Both the position numbers and the translations under genes were made by a program. This document shows positions 1-6,476 of a stretch of DNA of 17,482 bases, piece by piece. The number at the start of each line of letters is the position of its first letter. Position 1 is the first letter of the stretch. Below the pieces are notes generated by a model, which saw only the letters and a list, made by a program, of their open reading frames with translations, did not search any database and had not been told where the DNA came from. Origin of the DNA: JAUSIK01 sp964362915 (GTDB lineage: Archaea > Nanobdellota > Nanobdellia > Pacearchaeales > GW2011-AR1); the NCBI GenBank assembly GCA_964362915.1, contig CAYIGH010000018.1, positions 1-17,482 of the forward strand. Direction: 5' to 3'.

Positions 1-117
1 GTTGAAACAGGATACGGCGGCAAAGAAGGGTTTAAAGACGCTGTGCCAGACTATAAAGCAAAAGATCTATATGGTGCTGTTATAAATATAATATTAAAAA
101 ATGAAGCTATTCATTAA
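1..117 (+). CDS. C-terminal end of an unidentified protein (partial)
   Basis: Frame 1 is open from the window edge to a TAA at 115-117, giving 38 residues that end in NIILKNEAIH. The codon use matches its neighbours. I do not recognise the family from so short a tail. The frame overlaps the start of the next gene (101) by 17 bases on the same strand, and no TATA box sits at the usual distance before that gene, so the two are probably co-transcribed and translationally coupled. A role in the same sugar-nucleotide pathway is a guess from position only. Confidence 0.6.
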   Translation, partial: VETGYGGKEGFKDAVPDYKAKDLYGAVINIILKNEAIH

Positions 118-817
118 TACCGGTGGAAAAGGAGAAAGGCTAATGCCTTTAACTAAAGAGATTCCTAAACCTTTAGTTAAAGTTGCAGATAAGCCAGTAT
201 TGCATCATTTAATAGACTGGGCAAAGAAATATGATATAAAAGAGATTATAATGATGAATGGCTACAAAGCAGATAAGATTATTGAATATTTTAAAAATGG
301 CGAGAATTTTAATATGAAGATATATCATTCTAATGAACCATATCCTTTAGGAAGTGGAGGCGCTATAAGGTTTGCAAAGAATTTTATAGATAAAGAATTT
401 ACCTATATTTCAGGAGATCTTTTATGTGCAGTTGACTTAAAAAAAATGATTGAATTTCATAAGAAGAATAATGCAGACATTACAATATTAGTGCATAAAT
501 CAAGTCATCCTCATGATTCAGACATATTAAAGATAGACAAAGAAGGGAAAGTTGAGAAATTTGTGTCTAAACATGATGATCACACAGGAGTAGGAGATTT
601 ATCAAATGCAGGGCTTTGTATAATGAGCCCAAAAATTTTAGATTTAATGGCCGAAGAAGTATTCACATTTGAAACTTATTTATACCCCAAGATTTTAGAA
701 AATAAAATGCGATTCTATGGATACAATTCTGAAGAATTTATCTCAGATATGGGGACATTTGAAAGACTAAAAAAATGCGAAGATTTTATCAAGAATAATA
801 ATAAATTATTTAATTAA
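101..817 (+). CDS. Sugar-1-phosphate nucleotidyltransferase (HddC/RmlA-like)
   Basis: This 238-residue protein has the single-domain nucleotidyltransferase fold that joins an NTP to a sugar 1-phosphate, releasing pyrophosphate. Visible motifs are the N-terminal nucleotide loop GGKGERL (residues 8-14; the usual form is GGxGTRL), IPKPL with its conserved Lys (21-25), LGSGGA (83-88), the metal-binding Asp in SGD (104-106), and a late DMGT stretch near 216. The HPHDSD segment (136-141) resembles guanylyltransferases acting on D-glycero-D-manno-heptose 1-phosphate, so GDP-heptose or GDP-mannose synthesis is favoured over dTDP-glucose. There is no acyltransferase or hexapeptide tail. It starts inside the end of the upstream gene and overlaps the convergent IMPase gene by 12 bases. 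The exact sugar and nucleotide are not certain. Confidence 0.85.
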   Translation: MKLFINTGGKGERLMPLTKEIPKPLVKVADKPVLHHLIDWAKKYDIKEIIMMNGYKADKIIEYFKNGENFNMKIYHSNEPYPLGSGGAIRFAKNFIDKEFTYISGDLLCAVDLKKMIEFHKKNNADITILVHKSSHPHDSDILKIDKEGKVEKFVSKHDDHTGVGDLSNAGLCIMSPKILDLMAEEVFTFETYLYPKILENKMRFYGYNSEEFISDMGTFERLKKCEDFIKNNNKLFN

Positions 818-1675
818 CTTCTCAGCTATTATCTCAGCCAAATCCTTATGGGCTGCTATAAAGCCTACAGCTCTTTTAGTAGGAGCATAATGTTTTGGCT
901 CTAATTTCTCCAGAATTTTTACTTTTTTGCCTTCTAATTCATAAAATATCATTTCTCCACCCGCCTCTTCTACTATTAATTTTCCCGCTGCCCAATCCCA
1001 GGGGCATTGTAATGGTTGGATTAAAGCATCTGCTTTTCCCGCAGCAACTAATCCTAAAGGCAATGCACATGATCCATTTGAATTTGAAGTCCTACAAAGA
1101 TCAGCTAGTTCATGAAGAAATTTATTATGAAGAGGATATTTTTTTAAGAAACAATCAACCCCAAAGATTATATAGGAATCACCTAGTCCTCTTTTTAATA
1201 TTTTCAATCTCTTATCTTTCCCATTCTCTTTTATGAATGCCCCATCTCCTCTTGCTGCGTAGAATAAAGTTCCATTTCTTATATGCGGAGCGGAAACTGC
1301 TCCCACCTTATGCTCCAAGTTCTCCATAAGGCCTACGGATATGCTCCATTCGTAATGTCCTATTTTAAAACTGCTAGATCCATCCAATTCATCAATAATA
1401 TAAACTCTTGAGTCTCTTAAACAATCTAAGTCTGATCTAACTAATCTATCTCTAAAATATTTATCTTTAACATGCTCTTCTGTCATGAAGAGAGCATTTC
1501 TATCTTGCTTTAATACAGAAAGAATTGCTCTTTGAGATTTATAATCTGCAGAAGATACGATTGCATGATGCCCAACATAAGAATCTTTTTTAATTCTCTC
1601 TTTTAATGGTTTATAATTAGAGATAGAATTCCCACCTTTTATGGCCGCACCAATGCATAACTCAAGGTCATTCAT
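806..1675 (-). CDS. Inositol-monophosphatase-family sugar or nucleotide phosphatase
   Basis: The 289-residue protein has all the metal-site motifs of the FIG/IMPase/CysQ superfamily: TEE (65-67), IDELDGSSSF (94-103, the DPxDGT motif) and CPWDWAAG (224-231, the WDxAAG motif), followed by EEAGGE. Such Mg2+-dependent enzymes remove phosphate from inositol phosphates, fructose bisphosphate, PAP or related small molecules. Next to HddC- and HddA-like genes, a sugar-phosphate substrate is plausible, for example removal of the 7-phosphate of heptose 1,7-bisphosphate, since no GmhB-type HAD is seen beside it. That is inference. It is divergent from the fusion gene at 1799 and convergent with the gene at 101. 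A GAAGGAG motif 8 nt upstream supports the ATG. A CysQ-type 3'-nucleotidase is the main alternative. Confidence 0.88.
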   Translation of the reverse strand: MNDLELCIGAAIKGGNSISNYKPLKERIKKDSYVGHHAIVSSADYKSQRAILSVLKQDRNALFMTEEHVKDKYFRDRLVRSDLDCLRDSRVYIIDELDGSSSFKIGHYEWSISVGLMENLEHKVGAVSAPHIRNGTLFYAARGDGAFIKENGKDKRLKILKRGLGDSYIIFGVDCFLKKYPLHNKFLHELADLCRTSNSNGSCALPLGLVAAGKADALIQPLQCPWDWAAGKLIVEEAGGEMIFYELEGKKVKILEKLEPKHYAPTKRAVGFIAAHKDLAEIIAEKLIK

Positions 1676-1683
1676 TTAATAGG

Positions 1684-1690
1684 CTCCTTC
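1684..1690 (-). promoter_or_regulatory. Strong Shine-Dalgarno site of the IMPase gene
   Basis: On the minus strand GAAGGAG lies 8 nt before the ATG at 1675. It is one of the few convincing ribosome-binding sites in the window and marks this gene as leadered, unlike most first genes here. Further upstream on the same strand is an A/T-only block (about 1691-1714) with several overlapping TATA-like octamers, so the promoter box cannot be pinned to one position. Confidence 0.65.
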
Positions 1691-1754
1691 TATATATTTA
1701 TAAATATTTATATGATAATCTTCTAGAGCATTTATAGAATCACGTTACATAATA

Positions 1755-1762
1755 TTTATATA
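1755..1762 (+). promoter_or_regulatory. TATA box of the HddC-HddA fusion gene
   Basis: TTTATATA lies 44 nt before the ATG at 1799. A start about 25-30 nt downstream would leave a leader of roughly 15 nt without an evident Shine-Dalgarno motif. This makes it an exception to the leaderless spacing of most other promoters here. Confidence 0.55.
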
Positions 1763-1798
1763 CAGTATTCAAACTTTCCTTTACGCCAATTAAAAAAG

Positions 1799-3832
1799 AT
1801 GAAAGCAGTTATTTTAGCAGGAGGCTTAGGAACAGGATTAAGAAGAATAGTACACGACAGGCCAAAGCCAATGGCTCTAATTGCAGGAATGCCCTTTCTT
1901 GAACATCTAATGAGGCTTCTTATGGAACAAGGCATCACAGAAATTATTCTTTGTGTTTCGCATATGGCTAATCAAATTAAATCGTATTTTGGCAATGGTT
2001 CTAGGTGGGGGTTTGATATAACATATTCCGAAGAAGAAATTCCGCTCGGAACAGCAGGCGCAATAAAAAAAACCGAAAGATATATAGAGAACACTTTTCT
2101 CGTTCTGAATGGGGATTCATACTCAAACTTAGACTTACAACAATTTATAGATTTCCATAAATCAAAAAGAAGCAATTTTACATTAGCTTTAACAAAAGTT
2201 GCTGACTCATCACACTATGGCAATATTATTTTAAAAGAGAATAAAATAATCGATTTTTCAGAAAAAAAAGATTTTAACGAAGGGCTTGTCAGTAGCGGGT
2301 TTTATATTTTAGAACCAAAAATCTTTGATTATATAGAACCAGATAAGAATACTTCATTAGAGAAAGATATTTTTCCTAAATTAGCTAAAGAAAGCTTACT
2401 ATGGGGATATATCTATGATGGTTATTTTATTGATATTGGAAGACCAGAAACTTATGCAAAGTTTAAAGAAGATGTATTAAATACACTTTTATTAAACGAA
2501 CATCATAAAGTTAGAGATGCGCTGAACAAAATAAATAAAAGTGAAATTAATATTATTTTAGTAGTAGATAAAAATAGAAAATTACAGGGTGTTATAACTG
2601 ATCGTATTTTAAAACGTTTCATGCTAAAGGGCGGTAATTTGGATGAGCCATTAGGCAGAGTAATGGTCAAAGATCCTATAACAGCAAAAATAACAGATAC
2701 TAAAGATAAGATAACAGAGATCTTAATGTCTGGAATAAACCAACTTCCGATCGTTAACGAGGAAGGCAAAGTTGTAGATATAGAATTTCGTATAGAGAGG
2801 ATAAAATCAGAGAGTTATCCTATTGTTAAAGGAAAAGCGCCTCTACGAATAAGTTTTGCAGGAGGAGGTACAGACTTAACTTACTTTTTTGAAAAATATG
2901 GCGGCGCTGTTATCAATGCTACTATAAACAAATATTGTTATGGGACAATTATGAAAAGAGCAGATAAAAAAATACTTATAAATTCTGATTTAGAGCATGA
3001 CATCTTATTCAATTCTATAGATGATCTATACTATAATGGAAAACATGACTTAGTTAAAGCAATAATAAAACTCATGCAGCCAGATTTCGGATTTGAAATG
3101 TATATTCATAATGATTTGCCTCCGGGTAGAGGTTTGGGCTCTTCTGCTAGTATTGCAGTTTTAATTTTTAGTTTATTCAATCAGTTAATGGACACAAGAC
3201 ACAATGACTATACTATTGCAGAACTCGCCTTTCGTGCAGAAAGAGAAGAGCTTAAAATAAAAGGAGGATGGCAGGACCAATATGCAACTATAATAGGAGG
3301 ATTTAATTTAATGGAATTTAGTAAAGATAAATCACTTGTTTATCCTCTTAAATTAAAAAAAGAAGTTATAGAAGAGTTAGAGAATCATATTTTGCTCTGT
3401 TATATTGGAAAATCACGAGATTCTGGAGAAGTACATAAACAGCAGGAGCAATCTTTTTTTCAAGAGGAAAAAGAAAAAATATCTAAAATGCTTCGCTTAA
3501 AAGAAATCACATACGAAATTCGTGAAAGTCTTCTAATGAATCACCTAGAAACATTTGGTAGACTTTTGAATGAGACATGGAATATTAAACGTTCTTTATC
3601 AGGGGCTATTTCAAATGAAGGAATTGATAAATTATATCAGATCGGACTAAAAAATGGAGCATATGGGGGAAGGTTACTCGGAGCAGGAGCAGGAGGCTAT
3701 ATCTTATTCTTCTTCTCTCCTAAAAAAAGAAATGATCTAAAGAAAGCATTAGAAGCCGCTGGAGGAGAGGTTATGAACATAAATTTTGAGTCAGATGGGG
3801 CACAAGTATGGTATTCAAAGAATAGATTCTAA
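1799..3832 (+). CDS. Nucleotidyltransferase-CBS-GHMP kinase fusion (HddC-HddA type)
   Basis: The 677-residue protein joins three parts. Residues 1-225 are a sugar nucleotidyltransferase (AGGLGTGL at 7-14, RPKPM at 21-25, PLGTAGA at 82-88, NGDSYSN at 104-110) most like D-glycero-D-manno-heptose 1-phosphate guanylyltransferase. Residues about 228-338 look like a pair of CBS motifs (LVVDKNRKLQGVITD, then LPIVNEEGKVV). Residues 345-677 are a GHMP kinase of the heptose 7-phosphate kinase type: APLRISFAGGGTDL (347-360), PPGRGLGSSAS (441-451) and LLGAGAGG (626-633). The product would phosphorylate C1 of a heptose 7-phosphate and later guanylylate the heptose 1-phosphate. The intervening phosphatase is not part of it. 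The CBS unit suggests adenylate sensing. The Arg of the GTRL loop is Gly14 here, which may impair the first domain. It is followed by a T-rich tract and a convergent cupin gene. Confidence 0.88.
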   Translation: MKAVILAGGLGTGLRRIVHDRPKPMALIAGMPFLEHLMRLLMEQGITEIILCVSHMANQIKSYFGNGSRWGFDITYSEEEIPLGTAGAIKKTERYIENTFLVLNGDSYSNLDLQQFIDFHKSKRSNFTLALTKVADSSHYGNIILKENKIIDFSEKKDFNEGLVSSGFYILEPKIFDYIEPDKNTSLEKDIFPKLAKESLLWGYIYDGYFIDIGRPETYAKFKEDVLNTLLLNEHHKVRDALNKINKSEINIILVVDKNRKLQGVITDRILKRFMLKGGNLDEPLGRVMVKDPITAKITDTKDKITEILMSGINQLPIVNEEGKVVDIEFRIERIKSESYPIVKGKAPLRISFAGGGTDLTYFFEKYGGAVINATINKYCYGTIMKRADKKILINSDLEHDILFNSIDDLYYNGKHDLVKAIIKLMQPDFGFEMYIHNDLPPGRGLGSSASIAVLIFSLFNQLMDTRHNDYTIAELAFRAEREELKIKGGWQDQYATIIGGFNLMEFSKDKSLVYPLKLKKEVIEELENHILLCYIGKSRDSGEVHKQQEQSFFQEEKEKISKMLRLKEITYEIRESLLMNHLETFGRLLNETWNIKRSLSGAISNEGIDKLYQIGLKNGAYGGRLLGAGAGGYILFFFSPKKRNDLKKALEAAGGEVMNINFESDGAQVWYSKNRF

Positions 3833-3835
3833 ATC

Positions 3836-3866
3836 TTTTATTCTTGTTTTTTTCTATAAGCTTATA
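3836..3866 (+). terminator. T-rich terminator and palindrome after the fusion gene
   Basis: Just after the TAA of the fusion gene comes a pyrimidine-rich run with seven consecutive T (3847-3853), the usual archaeal intrinsic terminator signal. It is followed by the 12-base palindrome TATAAGCTTATA (3855-3866). The site lies in the 51-base gap between two convergent genes. Confidence 0.5.
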
Positions 3867-3883
3867 TTTATCAGTAATAATCT

Positions 3884-4633
3884 CTAGTAATTAGCATTAT
3901 TCTTTACATGTAATATATCTAAAGGGACTTTTAGATCATATATATCAATCAAACTTTCTATATAAAATATTTCTCCTCGAGATAAATTGTTTAATACGCC
4001 ATTTAAAATAACACCTATTCCATTCTTATAAGTAGTTAGATATTTTTTTATTTCTTCCTCATTCTCAAATCTCTCAAGAGAAAGATTCATATTTTTAATT
4101 TTTTTTACTATCTTAAATTCATTTTTCTTGAAAAAAATATATTCATATTCTGAAAGATTTTGAGATAGGTGATCTCGTGATTCGTATCCTTTAGATTCCC
4201 GTCCATAATTATCTGACAACCTTAATAAATCTGTTTTTTGTGATGGAGTTTCAACCTCCATAATAATTACACCTTTATCAGAAATAGATTGTGTCGAATG
4301 AAATACTTTTTTATCAATAACTAAGCCATCACCCTCTTTTAAATTAAGCCCTTTTTCGAGTGTTGTAAAAACAGCTTCTCCAGAAAGAACTAATAATGCT
4401 GTTTTTTTATTAATATGACAATGCATTGAAGTAAGATGGCCTGGTTTTATATATAAAATCCAAATTGAAACAGTCTCATTTTGGTACATCAAATATTCAT
4501 AACCCCATGGCTTTTGCACGACAGCATTAGAGAAGTCAGAATTATTTAAATAATTTTCTATAGGTGTCTGAATATAAGATATTCTTTCGCTATCAACTTC
4601 TGAATTTTTAATTTTGGTTATCATATTTTTCAT
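3884..4633 (-). CDS. Cupin protein, mannose-6-phosphate-isomerase-like
   Basis: The 249-residue protein begins its fold with KPWGYEYLMY (41-50), the PWGxE entry typical of cupins related to mannose-6-phosphate isomerase and sugar-nucleotide epimerases. The metal site follows: TSMHCHINKK (His71, His73) and a third His in FHST (His112). The Glu normally found in HxHxxxE is Lys77. Residues about 170-249, with GVILNGVLNNLSRGEIFYI, read like a second, degenerate cupin half, so it may be a bicupin. Likely roles are isomerisation of a phosphosugar or ligand binding. It overlaps the DJ-1 gene by 26 bases in the same direction, so the two form an operon. No clear Shine-Dalgarno decides between Met1 and Met4 (4624). 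Confidence 0.75.
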   Translation of the reverse strand: MKNMITKIKNSEVDSERISYIQTPIENYLNNSDFSNAVVQKPWGYEYLMYQNETVSIWILYIKPGHLTSMHCHINKKTALLVLSGEAVFTTLEKGLNLKEGDGLVIDKKVFHSTQSISDKGVIIMEVETPSQKTDLLRLSDNYGRESKGYESRDHLSQNLSEYEYIFFKKNEFKIVKKIKNMNLSLERFENEEEIKKYLTTYKNGIGVILNGVLNNLSRGEIFYIESLIDIYDLKVPLDILHVKNNANY

Positions 4634-5135
4634 AAAATGCTTTAAGTGACTCTTTCATCCAAGGTCCAAGATGTTTATAGTGGGGTGCTGTAATTATGTT
4701 TTTATCTGTTACAAAAGGTGCGTCTATGTACATTGCTCCAGCATTATTAATATCATCTTTTATGCTATAATATCCGCTTATCTTCCTACCCTTAACTATT
4801 TTTGCAGATATTAATAATTGGCTGCCATGACAGATTGAAGCTATAATTTTTCCTTTTTTATCCCAATCAGTTATGATATCTAATATCTTTTTATTTTGCC
4901 TCATGTATTCCATGGCTTTTGCACCTCCTGGAATGACTAATATGTTATAGTCTTCAGGATTCAATTTATCCACTGATATGTCTACCGGAATCTTTGTTCC
5001 TAATGCCCCATTTGTTTCCTGCCCATCTTCTGTCGCTACTGTAACTTCAAATCCCTCTTCTTTTAAACGATAATAAGGATAAATAAACTCATGGTCTTGT
5101 ACAAATTTTCCAGTCAAAATTAATGCTTTTTTCAT
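4608..5135 (-). CDS. DJ-1/PfpI family protein (class I glutamine amidotransferase-like)
   Basis: The 175-residue single-domain protein has the family nucleophile elbow ASICHGSQLL with Cys102-His103, the acidic partner Glu16 in DHEFIYPYY, and the LVIPGGAKAMEYMR loop (67-79). It closely follows the plan of archaeal PfpI/PH1704 proteins, reported as peptidases or as glyoxalase- or deglycase-like enzymes that remove methylglyoxal-type damage. Length is normal. It is the first gene of an operon with the overlapping cupin gene. A TTTTTAAA box starts 29 nt before the ATG, so the transcript is probably leaderless. Its part in sugar metabolism is unknown. Repair of reactive carbonyl adducts or an accessory hydrolase are both possible. 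Confidence 0.88.
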   Translation of the reverse strand: MKKALILTGKFVQDHEFIYPYYRLKEEGFEVTVATEDGQETNGALGTKIPVDISVDKLNPEDYNILVIPGGAKAMEYMRQNKKILDIITDWDKKGKIIASICHGSQLLISAKIVKGRKISGYYSIKDDINNAGAMYIDAPFVTDKNIITAPHYKHLGPWMKESLKAFYEKYDNQN

Positions 5136-5156
5136 AATACTTTCAACATTTTGATT

Positions 5157-5164
5157 TTTAAAAA
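5157..5164 (-). promoter_or_regulatory. TATA box of the DJ-1/cupin operon
   Basis: TTTTTAAA on the minus strand begins 29 nt before the ATG at 5135, the same spacing as at most promoters in the window. It predicts transcription starting at or within a few bases of the ATG. Confidence 0.5.
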
Positions 5165-5185
5165 GATTTAGTTAGTTAAATAATA

Positions 5186-5193
5186 TTTAAATA
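5186..5193 (+). promoter_or_regulatory. TATA box of the small unknown gene
   Basis: TTTAAATA begins exactly 29 nt before the ATG at 5215. It supports that ATG over the in-frame GTG at 5194, which would directly abut the box and lie upstream of the transcription start. Confidence 0.55.
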
Positions 5194-5214
5194 GTGCTAT
5201 TTATATGGTTTTCT

Positions 5215-5520
5215 ATGGATTATAGAGAGGCAGTAATAGATTGTGTGGAATATCTAAGGGATGGTTATAAAAGAGAGGGCATTGCTATTTTTAATAATAT
5301 TGATTCACTAAGGGAAAATTTGAAAGCAGGTTATTTTTCCGAGCAAAAGGAAGAAAATTCATTTGAAGATCATCATTCTCCTGCTATAATAGTTGATCAT
5401 ATTGTAAGTTCTGTAATTTCTGAGATATTTGGAGATTTGTATGCAACAGGGCAGTATAATCTCAACGTCGTTGATAATGCGCTTGCTCAATTGCGTAGAA
5501 GAGGCGTAATTTCCCACTAA
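5215..5520 (+). CDS. Small protein of unknown function (101 aa)
   Basis: I do not recognise this family. The product is about 101 residues, soluble, with no signal peptide or membrane segment. It looks largely helical, with an N-terminal MDYREAVIDCVEYLRDGYK stretch and a basic C-terminal helix ending LRRRGVISH. I chose the ATG at 5215 because a TATA box lies 29 nt upstream. The longer GTG start adds seven residues that would fall outside the transcript. It is divergent from the DJ-1 operon across a 79-base gap and overlaps the convergent E1-beta gene by 4 bases. The tight packing and clean promoter argue that it is real. A regulator or adaptor role is possible, but nothing in the sequence shows it. 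Confidence 0.65.
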   Translation: MDYREAVIDCVEYLRDGYKREGIAIFNNIDSLRENLKAGYFSEQKEENSFEDHHSPAIIVDHIVSSVISEIFGDLYATGQYNLNVVDNALAQLRRRGVISH

Positions 5521-6476
5521 ATTCTTTTATTTTTACTAATCAGCCATCTAACATAGCTGTATATCCTATCAGGTGTTGGCGCCAGATTATTATTCCAAGG
5601 AGCAAATCCTGAGGTTTTTTCTTCTAGGCCTAAAGCATAAACTTTTTTATCATATTTATGCATAAGGTCGTAAGCTATATTTTTTGCAACGCCATTTATA
5701 AAATCTCCATCCAAAACCAAACCACCATATTTAGAATTTTTTAAAGCATATTCTATTTTTTCATCTTTATTGTTCAAAGAAAGAGGTTTAAGCCATAACA
5801 AGTCAATTATATTGCAAATAATTCCATCTTTTTCAAGTTTTTCAATTGCTTCTCGAACATTCAATCTTGTGGCTGAAATAGGAAACAATGTGATGTCAGC
5901 TTCTTTTTCAATCTTGTCTTTCATTTCATAATCAACATCCCAAACTCTTCTATGCTCGCTTACATAAAGCGGATCATCATGATTCATAAAATAATCCCAT
6001 ATAGATTCATATTCTTTAGGAGTAGAAGGAGCACAAATAGGAATTCCTGGCATTCTATATAATATTCCATGATGACTTGCAGAAGCAACAGGACCTATCG
6101 CTCTTTCATCTCTCCCTCTTCTTCCACCGCCCTCCATAGCAATAGATCTTATAAATACAGGGCATGGAATCCCCCACATCTCCTTGGATTTAGCAGCATA
6201 ATTAACAATTCCTACAGCATTAAACCATTGAAATCCCTGATACCTTACTATAAAGATTGGTCTAACTTTGTCTCCTGCAGCGATGCCAGACATTAAATAG
6301 CCTGAAAATGTATCGTCCATAGATAGCTCTATTAATCCATCCTCTTCTTTCATTTCTGGAACAGTATTTCCAACCCATCCAACTGCTGTTAAACACTGCC
6401 CTAATAAAAGCCCCTTATTTTCCTCTAAGTGCTTTCTTGATATTCTTCTTATTGTTTCACGTAATTGTTCTACCAT
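5517..6476 (-). CDS. Thiamine diphosphate enzyme, E1-beta-type subunit
   Basis: The 319-residue protein matches the beta subunit of 2-oxoacid dehydrogenase E1 enzymes (PdhB/AcoB type): the pyrimidine-binding domain with IAAGDKVRPIFIVRYQGF (65-82), the GPVASASHHG loop that takes the place of GPQHSQ, the strand PGIPICAPSTPKEYESI, and the DDPLYVSEHR end, then a transketolase C-terminal domain. It follows the alpha gene with no spacing (TAA directly before ATG) and has a GAGG Shine-Dalgarno 8 nt upstream, so the two make a complex. By hand alignment, the Glu that activates the cofactor in PLSExG is Asp54 (SMDDTFSG). No E2 or E3 is in the window, so a non-oxidative role such as two-carbon transfer in sugar synthesis is as likely as an oxoacid dehydrogenase. 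Confidence 0.85.
   Translation of the reverse strand: MVEQLRETIRRISRKHLEENKGLLLGQCLTAVGWVGNTVPEMKEEDGLIELSMDDTFSGYLMSGIAAGDKVRPIFIVRYQGFQWFNAVGIVNYAAKSKEMWGIPCPVFIRSIAMEGGGRRGRDERAIGPVASASHHGILYRMPGIPICAPSTPKEYESIWDYFMNHDDPLYVSEHRRVWDVDYEMKDKIEKEADITLFPISATRLNVREAIEKLEKDGIICNIIDLLWLKPLSLNNKDEKIEYALKNSKYGGLVLDGDFINGVAKNIAYDLMHKYDKKVYALGLEEKTSGFAPWNNNLAPTPDRIYSYVRWLISKNKRI

Noticed and set aside
895..1236. Plus-strand open frame inside the IMPase gene
   Set aside because: It lies opposite a well-supported gene with full motifs, has low-complexity hydrophobic content and no promoter. The same reasoning removes the other antisense frames inside the fusion, E1, radical SAM and SDR genes.
1676..1798. 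RNA gene or riboswitch in the longest intergenic gap
   Set aside because: The 123 bases are mostly A/T with promoter boxes for both flanking genes. I see no tRNA-like or other conserved fold. No other gap exceeds about 110 bases.
5194..5214. GTG start for the small unknown gene
   Set aside because: It abuts the predicted TATA box, so the codon would lie upstream of the transcription start. ATG 5215 has the standard 29 nt spacing.
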